Shown piece by piece: positions 38,679 to 47,330 of a stretch of DNA of 64,000 nucleotides. The position numbers were made by a program, and so were the translations under genes. How positions within the stretch are numbered: position 1 is the stretch's first letter; every line of letters begins with the position of its first letter. Below the pieces are notes generated by a model. It was given only the letters and a program-made list of their open reading frames with translations. It did no database searches and was not told the origin of the DNA. Origin of the DNA: Hymenobacter sp. BRD67 (GTDB lineage Bacteria > Bacteroidota > Bacteroidia > Cytophagales > Hymenobacteraceae); assembly GCF_013256425.1 (NCBI RefSeq), contig NZ_CP053904.1:186001-250000 (forward strand), in the 5' to 3' direction.

Positions 38679-39737
38679 CTACGGCTTAAAATCGAGGTGT
38701 TTATTGAAAAACGGCAGCACCTGCTGAAACAGGCGCCCATCGGTGCCCATAATGCGGCTGCCGTGGGTACCCTGGTATTCCTCGGCCGAGTGCGGAATAC
38801 CAAAAACAGTGAGCAGGCTGCTGAAATAGCGGCAAGTGGGTGGAATATGCGTTATCTCATCCTGGGCACCCCAGTCAAAAGCCAGGGCGCGCAGCTGACG
38901 TAGGGCGGCCGCGTGCGTTGGCAGCACGAAAGTGGGCATGGCTTCAAGCCAGCGCGCCAGCACGGCATCGCGCCGGGCCACGCTGTCGGCCCCGAGCGAG
39001 CCTGGCAAGTCGGCCCCAAACGGCACGGCCTTGGGATTGGGCGAGAAAGCCCGGGCGAGTGATGCGGTGGTCAGCACCGGGTAGCTGCGCTGCGCCTGGG
39101 CTGCGCTGGCAGCGCGCAGGGCCGGGGCCACGCCCGCACCGGGCAGAAAGGTGGGGTGCGGCCCTATAAAAGCCGGACTCAGGGCGTAGGCGGCGGCCCA
39201 GGTGCCGGGGTAGGCCAGGGCCAGCCGCAGGGTGCCGCCGCCGCCCATAGAGTGGCCGGCCAGGCCCCGGCTGCCAGGCTTAGCCAGCGTGCGAAACTGC
39301 TTGTCGATGAAGGTGATAAGCTCGTGAGCCGTGAAGTCGGCCCACGGGCCGTTGGTGGCCGAGTTGGCGTACCAGCTGCCACCGAAGCGCGTCTGCTCAT
39401 CGGGCACCACCACGATAAGCGGCCTGATTTGCCCGGCCGCGATAGCCTGGTCGAGTAGCGCCTTCATGCCGTCCTTGTTGAAAATCAGGCTGTCGTTCCA
39501 GGTAAAGCCGTGCAGGTAGTACAGCACCGGGTAGCGCTGGCCGGGGCTGGCCTCGTAGCCGGCCGGCAGGTACACACTCACGCGGCGACGTGGGTTTTCG
39601 CCACCGGGGTTGCCGCGCAGGAGCTTCGAATCGAGGTGCGTGACGACCACGCGGCCGGCGGGTGGCGCCGCTTGGGCAATTAGCCGAAACGTAGCCAGCA
39701 GGGCTAGCAGCAAAGCTGCCAGGCGTTTGATAGACAT
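38679..39737 (-). CDS. Secreted alpha/beta-hydrolase esterase
   Basis: A 352-residue protein with a signal peptide (MSIKRLAALLLALLATFRLI) and the esterase D/feruloyl-esterase-like fold: VSVYLPAGYEASPGQRYPVL, YLHGFTWND (oxyanion region), GLAGHSMGGGGTLRLAL (Ser nucleophile) and a His near the C-terminus (EEYQGTHGSR). Enzymes of this type deacylate polysaccharide side groups. It is one of two ester hydrolases in the region. Confidence 0.85.
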   Translation of the reverse strand: MSIKRLAALLLALLATFRLIAQAAPPAGRVVVTHLDSKLLRGNPGGENPRRRVSVYLPAGYEASPGQRYPVLYYLHGFTWNDSLIFNKDGMKALLDQAIAAGQIRPLIVVVPDEQTRFGGSWYANSATNGPWADFTAHELITFIDKQFRTLAKPGSRGLAGHSMGGGGTLRLALAYPGTWAAAYALSPAFIGPHPTFLPGAGVAPALRAASAAQAQRSYPVLTTASLARAFSPNPKAVPFGADLPGSLGADSVARRDAVLARWLEAMPTFVLPTHAAALRQLRALAFDWGAQDEITHIPPTCRYFSSLLTVFGIPHSAEEYQGTHGSRIMGTDGRLFQQVLPFFNKHLDFKP

Positions 39738-39834
39738 AAAGTAGCTTAACTAAACGTTGTGCTGGCGCAGAAAGCCGCTGTAACTAAGCCTGACAAGCGC
39801 TTGCTTCGCCGGCATGACACACTTTTAGGGAAGA

Positions 39835-41163
39835 TTATTTCTTGAGTTCGGCCTTAAGCGCGGCGATAACGTCGGGGTTTGGCAGGCAGTTTTTAAACTT
39901 GATGTCTTCCAGAATAACGGGCAGGTCGGCGGCGCTTTTTACATCCACCGGGTAGGGTGGCTTGATACGCAGCAGCGCGGCAATGGGCTTGTCACTGAAG
40001 CGCTTGTACGTCCAGTTGCACCAGCCAATACCCACGCTGTTCAGGTTGTGGGCCGCTTCGCCCATCCACTGGGCCGAGTTTTCGCCGGTTTCGCCTACCC
40101 ACACCGGCACCTGCTGCGCCTCGCGAAACTTCACGAGATTAGCAATGGCCCCGAGCTGGTTGACGTCGGGGTTGCTGGCATCTACCGCATTGCTAAGCGG
40201 ATACTTGGGCAAAATACTGTAGCGGTGCGCATTATATACCAGGTTCTCCTGGTGAGTGAAGGTCTTTTTCTCTATCGAATTATAGTTGTTGCCGTAGCCG
40301 TTGCCTTCGAGCAGCAGCAGATGCTGGTCGCCCTCGGCGCGCACCGTATTGATGAGCTTCTCGAACATGGCCTGAATGGGCGGATTACCACCCGGCACGT
40401 TGTTGGGCTCATTGATAAGGTCGTACATGGCAATGCGGCTGTCGTTTTTGTAGCGCCGGGCCAGGGTGGCCCACAGACTATTGGTCATATCCTGAAACAC
40501 AGGCTCTTTCCAGAAGTCGAGCGGCTGTAGCGCGTCGGCAATGTTGATATCGGTGCCCTGCGCGCCGGGCGCGGCGTGCAGGTCCAGCACCACGTACAGC
40601 TTATTGGCCGCGCACCAGGCCAGCGTCTGGTCAATAATGCGAATGGCTTCGAGCTTAGCGGGCTCCCGGAACAGCTCTCCTTTTTGCTGCCATTCCTTCA
40701 GCTTCGCCAGGTAGTCGGCATACGGCAGGGTACCCCGAATGACGCTGTTGCGCACTGCCCGCTGGGCCGGGGTCAGAAAAAGGTCGTAGTGCAGCGGCAG
40801 CCGAATGCAGTTAAAGCCCTGCTGGGCAATGAAATCAATGTCTGCCTTCGTGATAAAGTTGTCGCGGTACTGCTGGTAAAAATGCTCTACGGCCGCGTCG
40901 CTTAGTCCGGCCTGGTAGAGTACTTTTTTCACCGAGCCCTGGGTGCCGCCGTAGCCGGGCTTCATCATATAGCCTTCCTGCAAAAGCCAGCCGCCGAGGT
41001 TCATGCCCCGCAGCAGCACTTCGTGGTGCTGGGCATCCACTATCTTGGGCCCTTCGGCGCGGAGCAGAGGGCTGGTGATGGTTTGGCTAGCGCCGACCTG
41101 CGGTTGGGCCAGGCTGGGCAGGCTAGCCAGCAGGGCGAAGGCGAGTAACGAGCGAAAACGCAT
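39835..41163 (-). CDS. GH5-family glycoside hydrolase
   Basis: A 442-residue secreted enzyme (signal peptide MRFRSLLAFALLASLPSLAQ). The family 5 barrel shows VLLRGMNLGGWLLQEGYMMK, FNCIRLPLHY, YVVLDLHAAPG, MYDLINEPNN (acid/base Glu) and VPVWVGETGENSAQW (nucleophile Glu). The 'RGMNLGGWL' opening recalls exo-beta-1,3-glucanase-like GH5 subfamilies, so a beta-glucan is the best guess. The exact substrate cannot be set from sequence. Confidence 0.85.
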   Translation of the reverse strand: MRFRSLLAFALLASLPSLAQPQVGASQTITSPLLRAEGPKIVDAQHHEVLLRGMNLGGWLLQEGYMMKPGYGGTQGSVKKVLYQAGLSDAAVEHFYQQYRDNFITKADIDFIAQQGFNCIRLPLHYDLFLTPAQRAVRNSVIRGTLPYADYLAKLKEWQQKGELFREPAKLEAIRIIDQTLAWCAANKLYVVLDLHAAPGAQGTDINIADALQPLDFWKEPVFQDMTNSLWATLARRYKNDSRIAMYDLINEPNNVPGGNPPIQAMFEKLINTVRAEGDQHLLLLEGNGYGNNYNSIEKKTFTHQENLVYNAHRYSILPKYPLSNAVDASNPDVNQLGAIANLVKFREAQQVPVWVGETGENSAQWMGEAAHNLNSVGIGWCNWTYKRFSDKPIAALLRIKPPYPVDVKSAADLPVILEDIKFKNCLPNPDVIAALKAELKK

Positions 41164-41246
41164 AAAGCAGGGTGGGAAAAGGAGGGGCGAAGCAGTTTTA
41201 ACAGCACTACCTAAAGCGGTTTCGGAGTCAGGGTAAGGCTGGTCAA

Positions 41247-41311
41247 GTAGCGCGGACTTTTAGTCCGCCAGTGCTCAGCATCACCACGCGCGGACTAAAA
41301 GTCCGCGCTAC
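41247..41311. repeat. Nested palindromic repeat pair (REP-like)
   Basis: Two 22-bp arms, 41247-41268 and 41290-41311, are perfect inverted copies, and each arm itself contains the palindrome gcggact-ttt-agtccgc. The piece can fold as one long hairpin or two small ones. It lies upstream of the GH5 gene in the spacer to GH30. Confidence 0.75.
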
Positions 41312-41339
41312 CGTACAGCGAATCCGAAACCGCGCTAAC

Positions 41340-41380
41340 AAATAACGTCAGGCTGAGCGCAGTGAAGCATGACGTTATTT
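41340..41380. repeat. Short hairpin in the GH30-GH5 spacer
   Basis: aaataacgtca (41340-41350) and tgacgttattt (41370-41380) are perfect inverted repeats around a 19-nt loop. On the minus strand it lies just after the GH30 stop. The T run (aaataacg complement) is too short for a confident terminator call. Confidence 0.6.
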
Positions 41381-41395
41381 GGTGGTTATTATCAG

Positions 41396-42847
41396 CTAGT
41401 TGATAACGTAGGTGGCGATGGAGTGGGGCAGGCTGGTCGTCGTCGCGGCCTGGCCCTTCACCCAGAGTTGAAACTCCTGGGGTTTGTCGCCGCTGTTCAT
41501 CACTACCACCGCTACCTTGCCGTCGGGGTTGCGGAAGGCCGTGGCTTGCAGCCAGTCGCGGTTGGAAGTGGTGGCAATGCGCCTGGCACCGGGGCGAATA
41601 AATTTCGAAAAGTGACCAATATAATAATAAATATTGGTATAAATTAGTTTTCCGGTTTTAGTGTCGGCGATGATGGGCGCGAAGCAGAAGTTGCCTACGT
41701 GGTTGGGGCCGCCGGTTTCGTCGAGCAGCACGTTCCAGTCGGTCCAGCCCACGGTACCGGCGTTGAAGTCGTTGAGCATCGAGTGCCCGTACTTCTCGCC
41801 CAGGCGCCACTCGTTTACCTGGTCGAGCTTAAAGTTCTCGATGCAGGCCTCGGTCAGCATCAGGTTGGTGGCGGGGTAGGTTTCGTGCACGCGGCGCACG
41901 TTGTCGAATAGCATGCCGCTGCCGGTCCAGGTTTCGTACCAGTGGTAGCCGATACCCCACACATATTTGGCGGCGGCCGGGTCGTCGAGCACGGTGCTGG
42001 CGCGCTGGTACACGAGGTCGCGGTTGTGGTCCCAGGCCATGAGCTTGCGGCTGCCCAGCCCATTTTTTTGCAAGGTCGGACCCAGGTATTCCTTGATAAA
42101 GTCGCGCTCCTCCTCGGCCGTAAACACGCACGATTCCCACTTCTGAGTGGCCATCTCCTCGTTCTGCACCGTGAGGCCCCAGATGGGAATACCCTGCTTT
42201 TCGTAGGTCTGAATAAACTTCACGAAGTAATCGGCCCAGGGCTGGCGAAACTGCGGCAGCAGCTTGCCGCCGTGCAGCAGGTCGTGGTTGGTTTTCATCC
42301 AGGCCGGTGGGCTCCAGGGGCTCACAAACAGCGGCAGCTTGCCGCCAGCCGCCGCCGTGGCCTGCTTGATAAGCGGAATCTTGTACTTCTCGTCGTGCTG
42401 CACGCTGAAGCTTTTCAGACTCACGTCATTATCGGCCACGTAGGCGTAGCTGTCGCTCGAAAAATCGCAGCTGCCGATGTTGGTACGCGCCAGCGAGTAG
42501 CCGATGCCGGTGGTGGGGTTATAGTAAGCCTGCAAAAACTCCTGCTGCTGCTCTTTGGGCAGCTTGGCAAAGGTTTCGGCTGCGGCATCGGTGAGCGCCC
42601 CGCCAATGCCAACCAGTGTCTGAAACGAGTGGCTGGGGTCAACAAACACGCATACCTGGGTTTCGACGGGCTGCGCCGCCGGCGCAAAGCTCAGGGCGGG
42701 GCCGGCCGTGAGGCGCTGGCTGGTACCCTGGGCTGTGGTATATACCTGCGCTTTTTTGCCGGCGGCCGAGTAAGTCGTGGTTTGGGCCGCTGCGCGGCCC
42801 AGGCCCAGCGCTGATACCAGCAGCAGGGGCAAAAATTTAGAAGTCAT
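41396..42847 (-). CDS. GH30-family glycoside hydrolase (glucosylceramidase-like), copy 1
   Basis: From the ATG at 42847 a signal peptide (MTSKFLPLLLVSALGLGRAA) leads a 483-residue GH30 enzyme: FQTLVGIGGALTDAAAETFA, SLARTNIGSCDFS, LPLFVSPWSPPAWMKTNHD, GLTVQNEEMATQKWESC (acid/base Glu) and TNLMLTEACIENF (nucleophile Glu), ending with the beta-sandwich. This form resembles GH30 subfamily 1/3 enzymes, which cut beta-1,6-glucan or beta-glucosides. It differs from the two other GH30 copies, so it is not a recent duplicate. Confidence 0.88.
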   Translation of the reverse strand: MTSKFLPLLLVSALGLGRAAAQTTTYSAAGKKAQVYTTAQGTSQRLTAGPALSFAPAAQPVETQVCVFVDPSHSFQTLVGIGGALTDAAAETFAKLPKEQQQEFLQAYYNPTTGIGYSLARTNIGSCDFSSDSYAYVADNDVSLKSFSVQHDEKYKIPLIKQATAAAGGKLPLFVSPWSPPAWMKTNHDLLHGGKLLPQFRQPWADYFVKFIQTYEKQGIPIWGLTVQNEEMATQKWESCVFTAEEERDFIKEYLGPTLQKNGLGSRKLMAWDHNRDLVYQRASTVLDDPAAAKYVWGIGYHWYETWTGSGMLFDNVRRVHETYPATNLMLTEACIENFKLDQVNEWRLGEKYGHSMLNDFNAGTVGWTDWNVLLDETGGPNHVGNFCFAPIIADTKTGKLIYTNIYYYIGHFSKFIRPGARRIATTSNRDWLQATAFRNPDGKVAVVVMNSGDKPQEFQLWVKGQAATTTSLPHSIATYVIN

Positions 42848-42894
42848 CGGAAAGAAAAACGGGTGGGAAAAGGGCCAGCGTCCGGTAGCGGCCG

Positions 42895-44375
42895 CTACCA
42901 AATATAGGTGGCTACCGCGCCCCCGTAGAGCGAGGTGTTTACAACTTTCCCTTTGTATTGAATATTAAAGCTTTGCAGCGTCGAGCCAGTATTGAGCACC
43001 ACCAGGCAGCGCTTGCCATTGGGCGTTTTATACGCTACGTTTTGCAGGTTGCCGGGCACGTTGGTGGCCACGCGCACCGAGCCGGGGCGCACAAACTTGC
43101 TGCTGTGGGCCACCGTGTAGTAGGCCGGGTTGCGGGTTACTACGTCGCCATTGATGGTAACAGCGCCCAGGCACTGGCTGCAGCCGCCATTGGTGTAGGG
43201 GCCGTAGTTCTGGTCGCTGGCCAGGTTCCACTCCAGCACGTTGCGGCTCCAGTTGCGCACGGCCCCAATCTCCAGGTTGCTGACGTGGTAGCTTAGGTCG
43301 GAAGGAAAGTTGCCAGGCGCCTGGGTCCACAGCTCGGTAAAGTACACGTTCTTGTTCGGGAAGGCGTTATGCACCTGAGTCAGCACGCTGATGGGCGAAT
43401 TTGGGCTGTAGAAGTGAAACGCCGAGCCATCGACGTAGGGGTTGGCGTCGGCATCGCCGAGTACGGCCAGCGGGTAATCGGTGCGGTCGGTGTTGTGGTC
43501 GTAGGCGATAATCTTGGTCGTGATGCCCGCCGCCTTGAAGGCCGGCCCCACGTTATTCTTGATAAAAGTGGCCTGCTCACTCGCCTGCATCGTCATGCTG
43601 GGGTTGTTGTAGGGGTTAAGCGGCTCGTTTTGCAGCGTCACGGCATCGATGGGGATACCGGCCGCCTGCATGCCCTGAATATATTTTACAAAGTACTGGG
43701 CATAAGCCGCGTAGTACTGGGGCTGCAGCGAGCCGCCCTTATAGGGGTTGCCGGCGTCGGCCTGCTGCTTCATCCAGGGCGGGGCCGTCCAGGGCGAGCC
43801 CAGGATTTTGATGTTTGGGTTCACGGCCAGAATCTGCTTCAGCACCGGAATAAGCGTCGCTTGGTCGGGGCCAGGCTGAAGTTGGCCAGGGTCGGGTCGG
43901 CCGGGCCGTCATCGTAGGTATACGGCTGGTCGTTGAGGTCGGAGGCACCAATGCTCACCCGCAGGTAGCTCACGCCCAGCGACGTGCTGTCGGTGGCAAA
44001 CAGTTCCTTGATAAGCGCGGCGCGGGCCGGGGCGCTCATGCGGCTCATTACCTCGGCACTGCCGCCGGTGAGGCAGTAGCCAAAGCCGTCCATCGTCTGG
44101 TAGGTCTGGGTGGTATCAACTACGATGATGGGGTCAGAATTGGTAGTGGCCGTGAACTGCAAGCTCAGCTTCTGGCGGTAGAATAAGGCCGACTTATCGG
44201 GCATGGTCAGCCACACGGCCATTTGGGAAGGCGCAGTAGGAGTGGGCGGCGTAACTACCGGCGGCGTCACGGGTGCCGCGCTGCCGCTATCGCTTTTCTT
44301 GCAGCTGGCGGCCAGCAGCACGAGCGCAAACAGTAAATAACGATAAGGCAGCCAGTGGGTGGGGAAGGAGCGCAT
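42895..44375 (-). CDS. GH30-family glycoside hydrolase lipoprotein, copy 2, frameshifted as given
   Basis: The ATG at 44375 opens a lipoprotein signal with lipobox LLAASC, then a Pro/Thr linker. The catalytic part has TYQTMDGFGYCLTGGSAEVM, YLRVSIGASDLND, ILGSPWTAPPWMKQ, VTLQNEPLNP (acid/base Glu) and VYFTELWTQ (nucleophile Glu). The frame changes at 43871-43872; one added base restores FSLGPDQATLIPVLKQIL, exactly as in copy 3. Repaired length is about 493 residues. Being a lipoprotein it may be held at the cell surface. Confidence 0.87.
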
Positions 44376-44482
44376 AAGCAAGAAAAAATAGGGAAGAGCT
44401 GGCTACTGAGTAATTTGTAGTGCTAACCAGGTAAGCAAAGCACCTGGCGAGGCCGCCCCACCAGGTGATGAACAATAGCTGC

Positions 44483-45580
44483 TTACTTAACGGTCACGCG
44501 CTGGCTGGTAAGCTGGCTGCCGGCCAGCACCCGCACCAGGTACACGCCCGCGGCCAGGCCTTGCAGCGGCGCCAGGCTCAGGCTGTGCTCGCCGGCAGTC
44601 TGCGTGGTTTGCAGCAGGGTAGCGGCGCGCTGGCCCAGGCTGTTAAAGGCTTCAACGGTTACGGGCTGGGTGGCGTCGGCCACGGTGTAGGCCAGGCGGC
44701 TATCGGCGGCCAGTGGGTTGGGGTAGATGCTGACGGGCAGCGCGCTGGCTGCCGTCCGGCTGGCCAGCAGGCCCGTACCCACTTGGTAGGTATAGTATTG
44801 CTTACCGGGGATAGTAAGGAAGTTCGGATTCAAACCCAGGTCGGTGGTTTGCCCGGCAATCTGGGGCAGGACATCGGAGTAGAAGCCTTTGTCCGAATCG
44901 CGGATATAGCCCACCATCACGTTAAAGTTGCTGCCCGCTGCCGCGCCGCCAATAGAAGCCAGCGGAATAGAGAATTCCCAGCCAGTGGTAGTATTGGCAG
45001 CTACGCTGCCCGTAGCCGAGGTCCTGAAGGCCGACTGCGCATTGGCGGCGTCATGGCTATCCGAGGTGACGCTGCCGTCTTTTTTGGTTGAGCCCATGCC
45101 AACTTCAGCGGGCGTGGCAATGGTATAGTCGGCGCGGCTGAGGTAAATGGCCCCCGGCTGGTCGCTGAAAGGCGATACGGTTACGCGGAAAACGTAGTTG
45201 GTCGTGGGCATATCCAGGGTAGGCTGCTGCGTAAGCGGCGTATTGCCCGATACGCCCGGCAGAGCCGTGCCGGCGGCAATGCCCGGTTTGTTAGGTACAC
45301 CCAGGTACAGGAGCACGTGGCTGTAGCTGGTTTGCTCGGGCGAGCAAACCACCATCACGTTCAGCGTGGTAGCATTGGTAGCCATATAAAGCGCCTTCAG
45401 GCCGCGGTCGGCTACCGAATGGTTGGTAGTGGCCGTGTAGGAGCCCAGCAGCTGGTACTGGCCGGCCCCGGTGCCTACTTCAGCCGGCGACAAGGTGCCG
45501 TCGACGGTAATCTGCGCCTGGGCGCTGAGCGAGGCAGCCGTGAGGGCGGCCAGCGTGGCGAGGGTAGCGAATTTTTTCAT
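44483..45580 (-). CDS. Secreted T9SS protein with DOMON/CBM9-like ligand-binding region
   Basis: From the ATG at 45580: signal peptide (MKKFATLATLAALTAASLSA), then ITVDGTLSPAEVGTGAGQYQ and a beta-rich body (ALYMATNATTLNVMVVCSPE, then VLLYLGVPNKPG ... GWEFSIPLASIGG), and a C-terminal T9SS sorting domain (LPVSIYPNPLAADSRLAYTV ... GVYLVRVLAG). The 'VDGxLSxAEV ... LYMA ... FSIPL' pattern recalls DOMON or family-9 carbohydrate-binding modules. No catalytic motif is seen. It sits between two GH30 genes, so surface glycan binding is plausible. Confidence 0.7.
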   Translation of the reverse strand: MKKFATLATLAALTAASLSAQAQITVDGTLSPAEVGTGAGQYQLLGSYTATTNHSVADRGLKALYMATNATTLNVMVVCSPEQTSYSHVLLYLGVPNKPGIAAGTALPGVSGNTPLTQQPTLDMPTTNYVFRVTVSPFSDQPGAIYLSRADYTIATPAEVGMGSTKKDGSVTSDSHDAANAQSAFRTSATGSVAANTTTGWEFSIPLASIGGAAAGSNFNVMVGYIRDSDKGFYSDVLPQIAGQTTDLGLNPNFLTIPGKQYYTYQVGTGLLASRTAASALPVSIYPNPLAADSRLAYTVADATQPVTVEAFNSLGQRAATLLQTTQTAGEHSLSLAPLQGLAAGVYLVRVLAGSQLTSQRVTVK

Positions 45581-45648
45581 GATTGGGTGGGGAGAAAAAA
45601 TGGGAAAATGGGAAAAATGAAAAACAACAGTTGTAAAAAACAGCGGGG

Positions 45649-47136
45649 TTACCACACGTAGGTGGCAACGGCCCCGGCCGGCAAGGTGGCGGACGCCGAC
45701 TGTCCTTTATAGCGTAAGTTGAATATTTGGGCGGTAGCCTGGTCGTTCTGCACCAGCAGCACGTGGCCGCCGGCGGGCGTGCGGTACGCCACATTGGGCA
45801 GCACGCCGGCGCTGGTGGAGCCGATGCGCACCGCGCCGGGCCGCACCCACTTGCTGGCGTGGGCCACCACGTAGTAGGCCACGTTGCGGGTTACCTGGCC
45901 ACCGGGCGCTACCGTTATGGCCCCTAGGCACTCGGTGCAGCCGCCCGGCGTGTGCGGGTTTTGCTGCGGGTCGGCGGCCAGGTTCCATTCCAGCACGGTG
46001 CGGGCCCAGTTGCGCGGCGCCCCGATAAAGAGCGTTTTGGCGTGCCAGCCAAGGTTGCCGGCAAAATCAGTTTTCGAGCCGACCCACTGCTCGGTAAAGT
46101 AGATGTTTTTGGTTGGAAAGGCGTCGTGGACCTGGCTTAGTGCTTCAATGGGGCCGGCGTAGAGGTGAAAGGCCGAGCCATCGACGTAGGGATTAGCCAT
46201 GGCATTGCCCAGCACCGTGAGCGGGTACTCGGGCTTGTCGGCATTGTGGTCGTAGCAGATAATCCTGGTTTTCAGTCCGGCTGCCCGCAGCGCCGGCCCC
46301 AGGTGCCGGCCGATAAACTCAGCTTCCTGCTCGGCGGGCAGCAACAGGCTGGGATTATTGCCGGGGTGCAGCGGCTCGTTTTGCGGCGTTACGGCCTCGA
46401 GCGTGATGCCGTGGGCCTGCATGCCTTGCAGGTACTTCACAAAGTACTGCGCATAGGCAGCGTAATACTCCGGCTTGAGCGAGCCGCCTTTGGTAGCCTC
46501 GTTGGTTTTCATCCAGGCTGGCGGGCTCCAGGGCGAGCCCAGCAGCTTGATAGCCGGGTTAATAGCCAGAATCTCCTTCAGCACCGGAATGAGGTGCTGC
46601 TCATCTGGGCCCAGGCTAAAGTGCGCCAGCGTGGGGTCGGTCTGCCCGGCTGGTATATCGTCGTAGCTGAATGTTTGAGCATCCAGGTCCGAAGCCCCGA
46701 TACTCAGGCGCAGATAGCTCACGCCAATATCGTTGGCTCCGGTGCCAAACAGCTCCCGCAGCAGCTTGGCGCGGGCAGGGGCGCTCAGGCCGTGCAGCAG
46801 CTCGGCGCTGCCGCCCGTGAGGCAGTAGCCAAAGCCGTCCATCGTCTGGTAAGTCTGGCTGTCGTCTATATCAATGACAGCCCCGTTAGCAGCACCTTTC
46901 TGAAAAGCCAGGCGGCCAGGCTGCTGGTGCAACAGCTGCGCCTGGTCGGGTGTCGTAACCCAGGCAGTAACGCCGGCCGGAGCCAGCCGCTGGGCATGCA
47001 CCGGCAGCAGCATAAAGGCCGAGCAGGTAGCCAGGCCCCAGCGCAGGAAAGCAACGAATAAGCGAGTGGTTTTCAAGGCTGGAAAAGGATAGTGCGCCAA
47101 ACAGCGCTCCGCAGAAAAGAATAGCTGATGCTCCAT
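45649..47136 (-). CDS. GH30-family glycoside hydrolase, copy 3
   Basis: Catalytic features: TYQTMDGFGYCLTGGSAELL, YLRLSIGASDLDA, LLGSPWSPPAWMKTNE, VTPQNEPLHPG (acid/base Glu), IYFTEQWVG (nucleophile Glu), and a C-terminal sandwich ending AVATYVW. It is the close paralogue of copy 2 and is read without interruption. The ATG at 47136 gives 495 residues, but a TTG at 47073 would give a better signal peptide (KTTRLFVAFLRWGLATCSAF). It is the first glycosidase gene after SusD. Confidence 0.87.
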   Translation of the reverse strand: MEHQLFFSAERCLAHYPFPALKTTRLFVAFLRWGLATCSAFMLLPVHAQRLAPAGVTAWVTTPDQAQLLHQQPGRLAFQKGAANGAVIDIDDSQTYQTMDGFGYCLTGGSAELLHGLSAPARAKLLRELFGTGANDIGVSYLRLSIGASDLDAQTFSYDDIPAGQTDPTLAHFSLGPDEQHLIPVLKEILAINPAIKLLGSPWSPPAWMKTNEATKGGSLKPEYYAAYAQYFVKYLQGMQAHGITLEAVTPQNEPLHPGNNPSLLLPAEQEAEFIGRHLGPALRAAGLKTRIICYDHNADKPEYPLTVLGNAMANPYVDGSAFHLYAGPIEALSQVHDAFPTKNIYFTEQWVGSKTDFAGNLGWHAKTLFIGAPRNWARTVLEWNLAADPQQNPHTPGGCTECLGAITVAPGGQVTRNVAYYVVAHASKWVRPGAVRIGSTSAGVLPNVAYRTPAGGHVLLVQNDQATAQIFNLRYKGQSASATLPAGAVATYVW

Positions 47137-47330
47137 AATCTCAGCGAGCCAGGAGCCAAGCCTACTGGCTTTTACAGGCCTTGCCGGCAGCCCAAGGGCC
47201 GTTCCGAGGCAGAAAGTTTGATTATTTCACTTTCCCCACCCCTGCCCCGAAACGGCCACGACCAAGAGACTTACTGGCTAGTGATTAATGACGTTCTAAG
47301 ATTAGTCACTGGGCACTAGCCATTGGATAA

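Noticed and set aside
46165..47061. Plus-strand frame over GH30 copy 3
   Set aside because: Shadow of the glycosidase gene, which shows both catalytic Glu regions.
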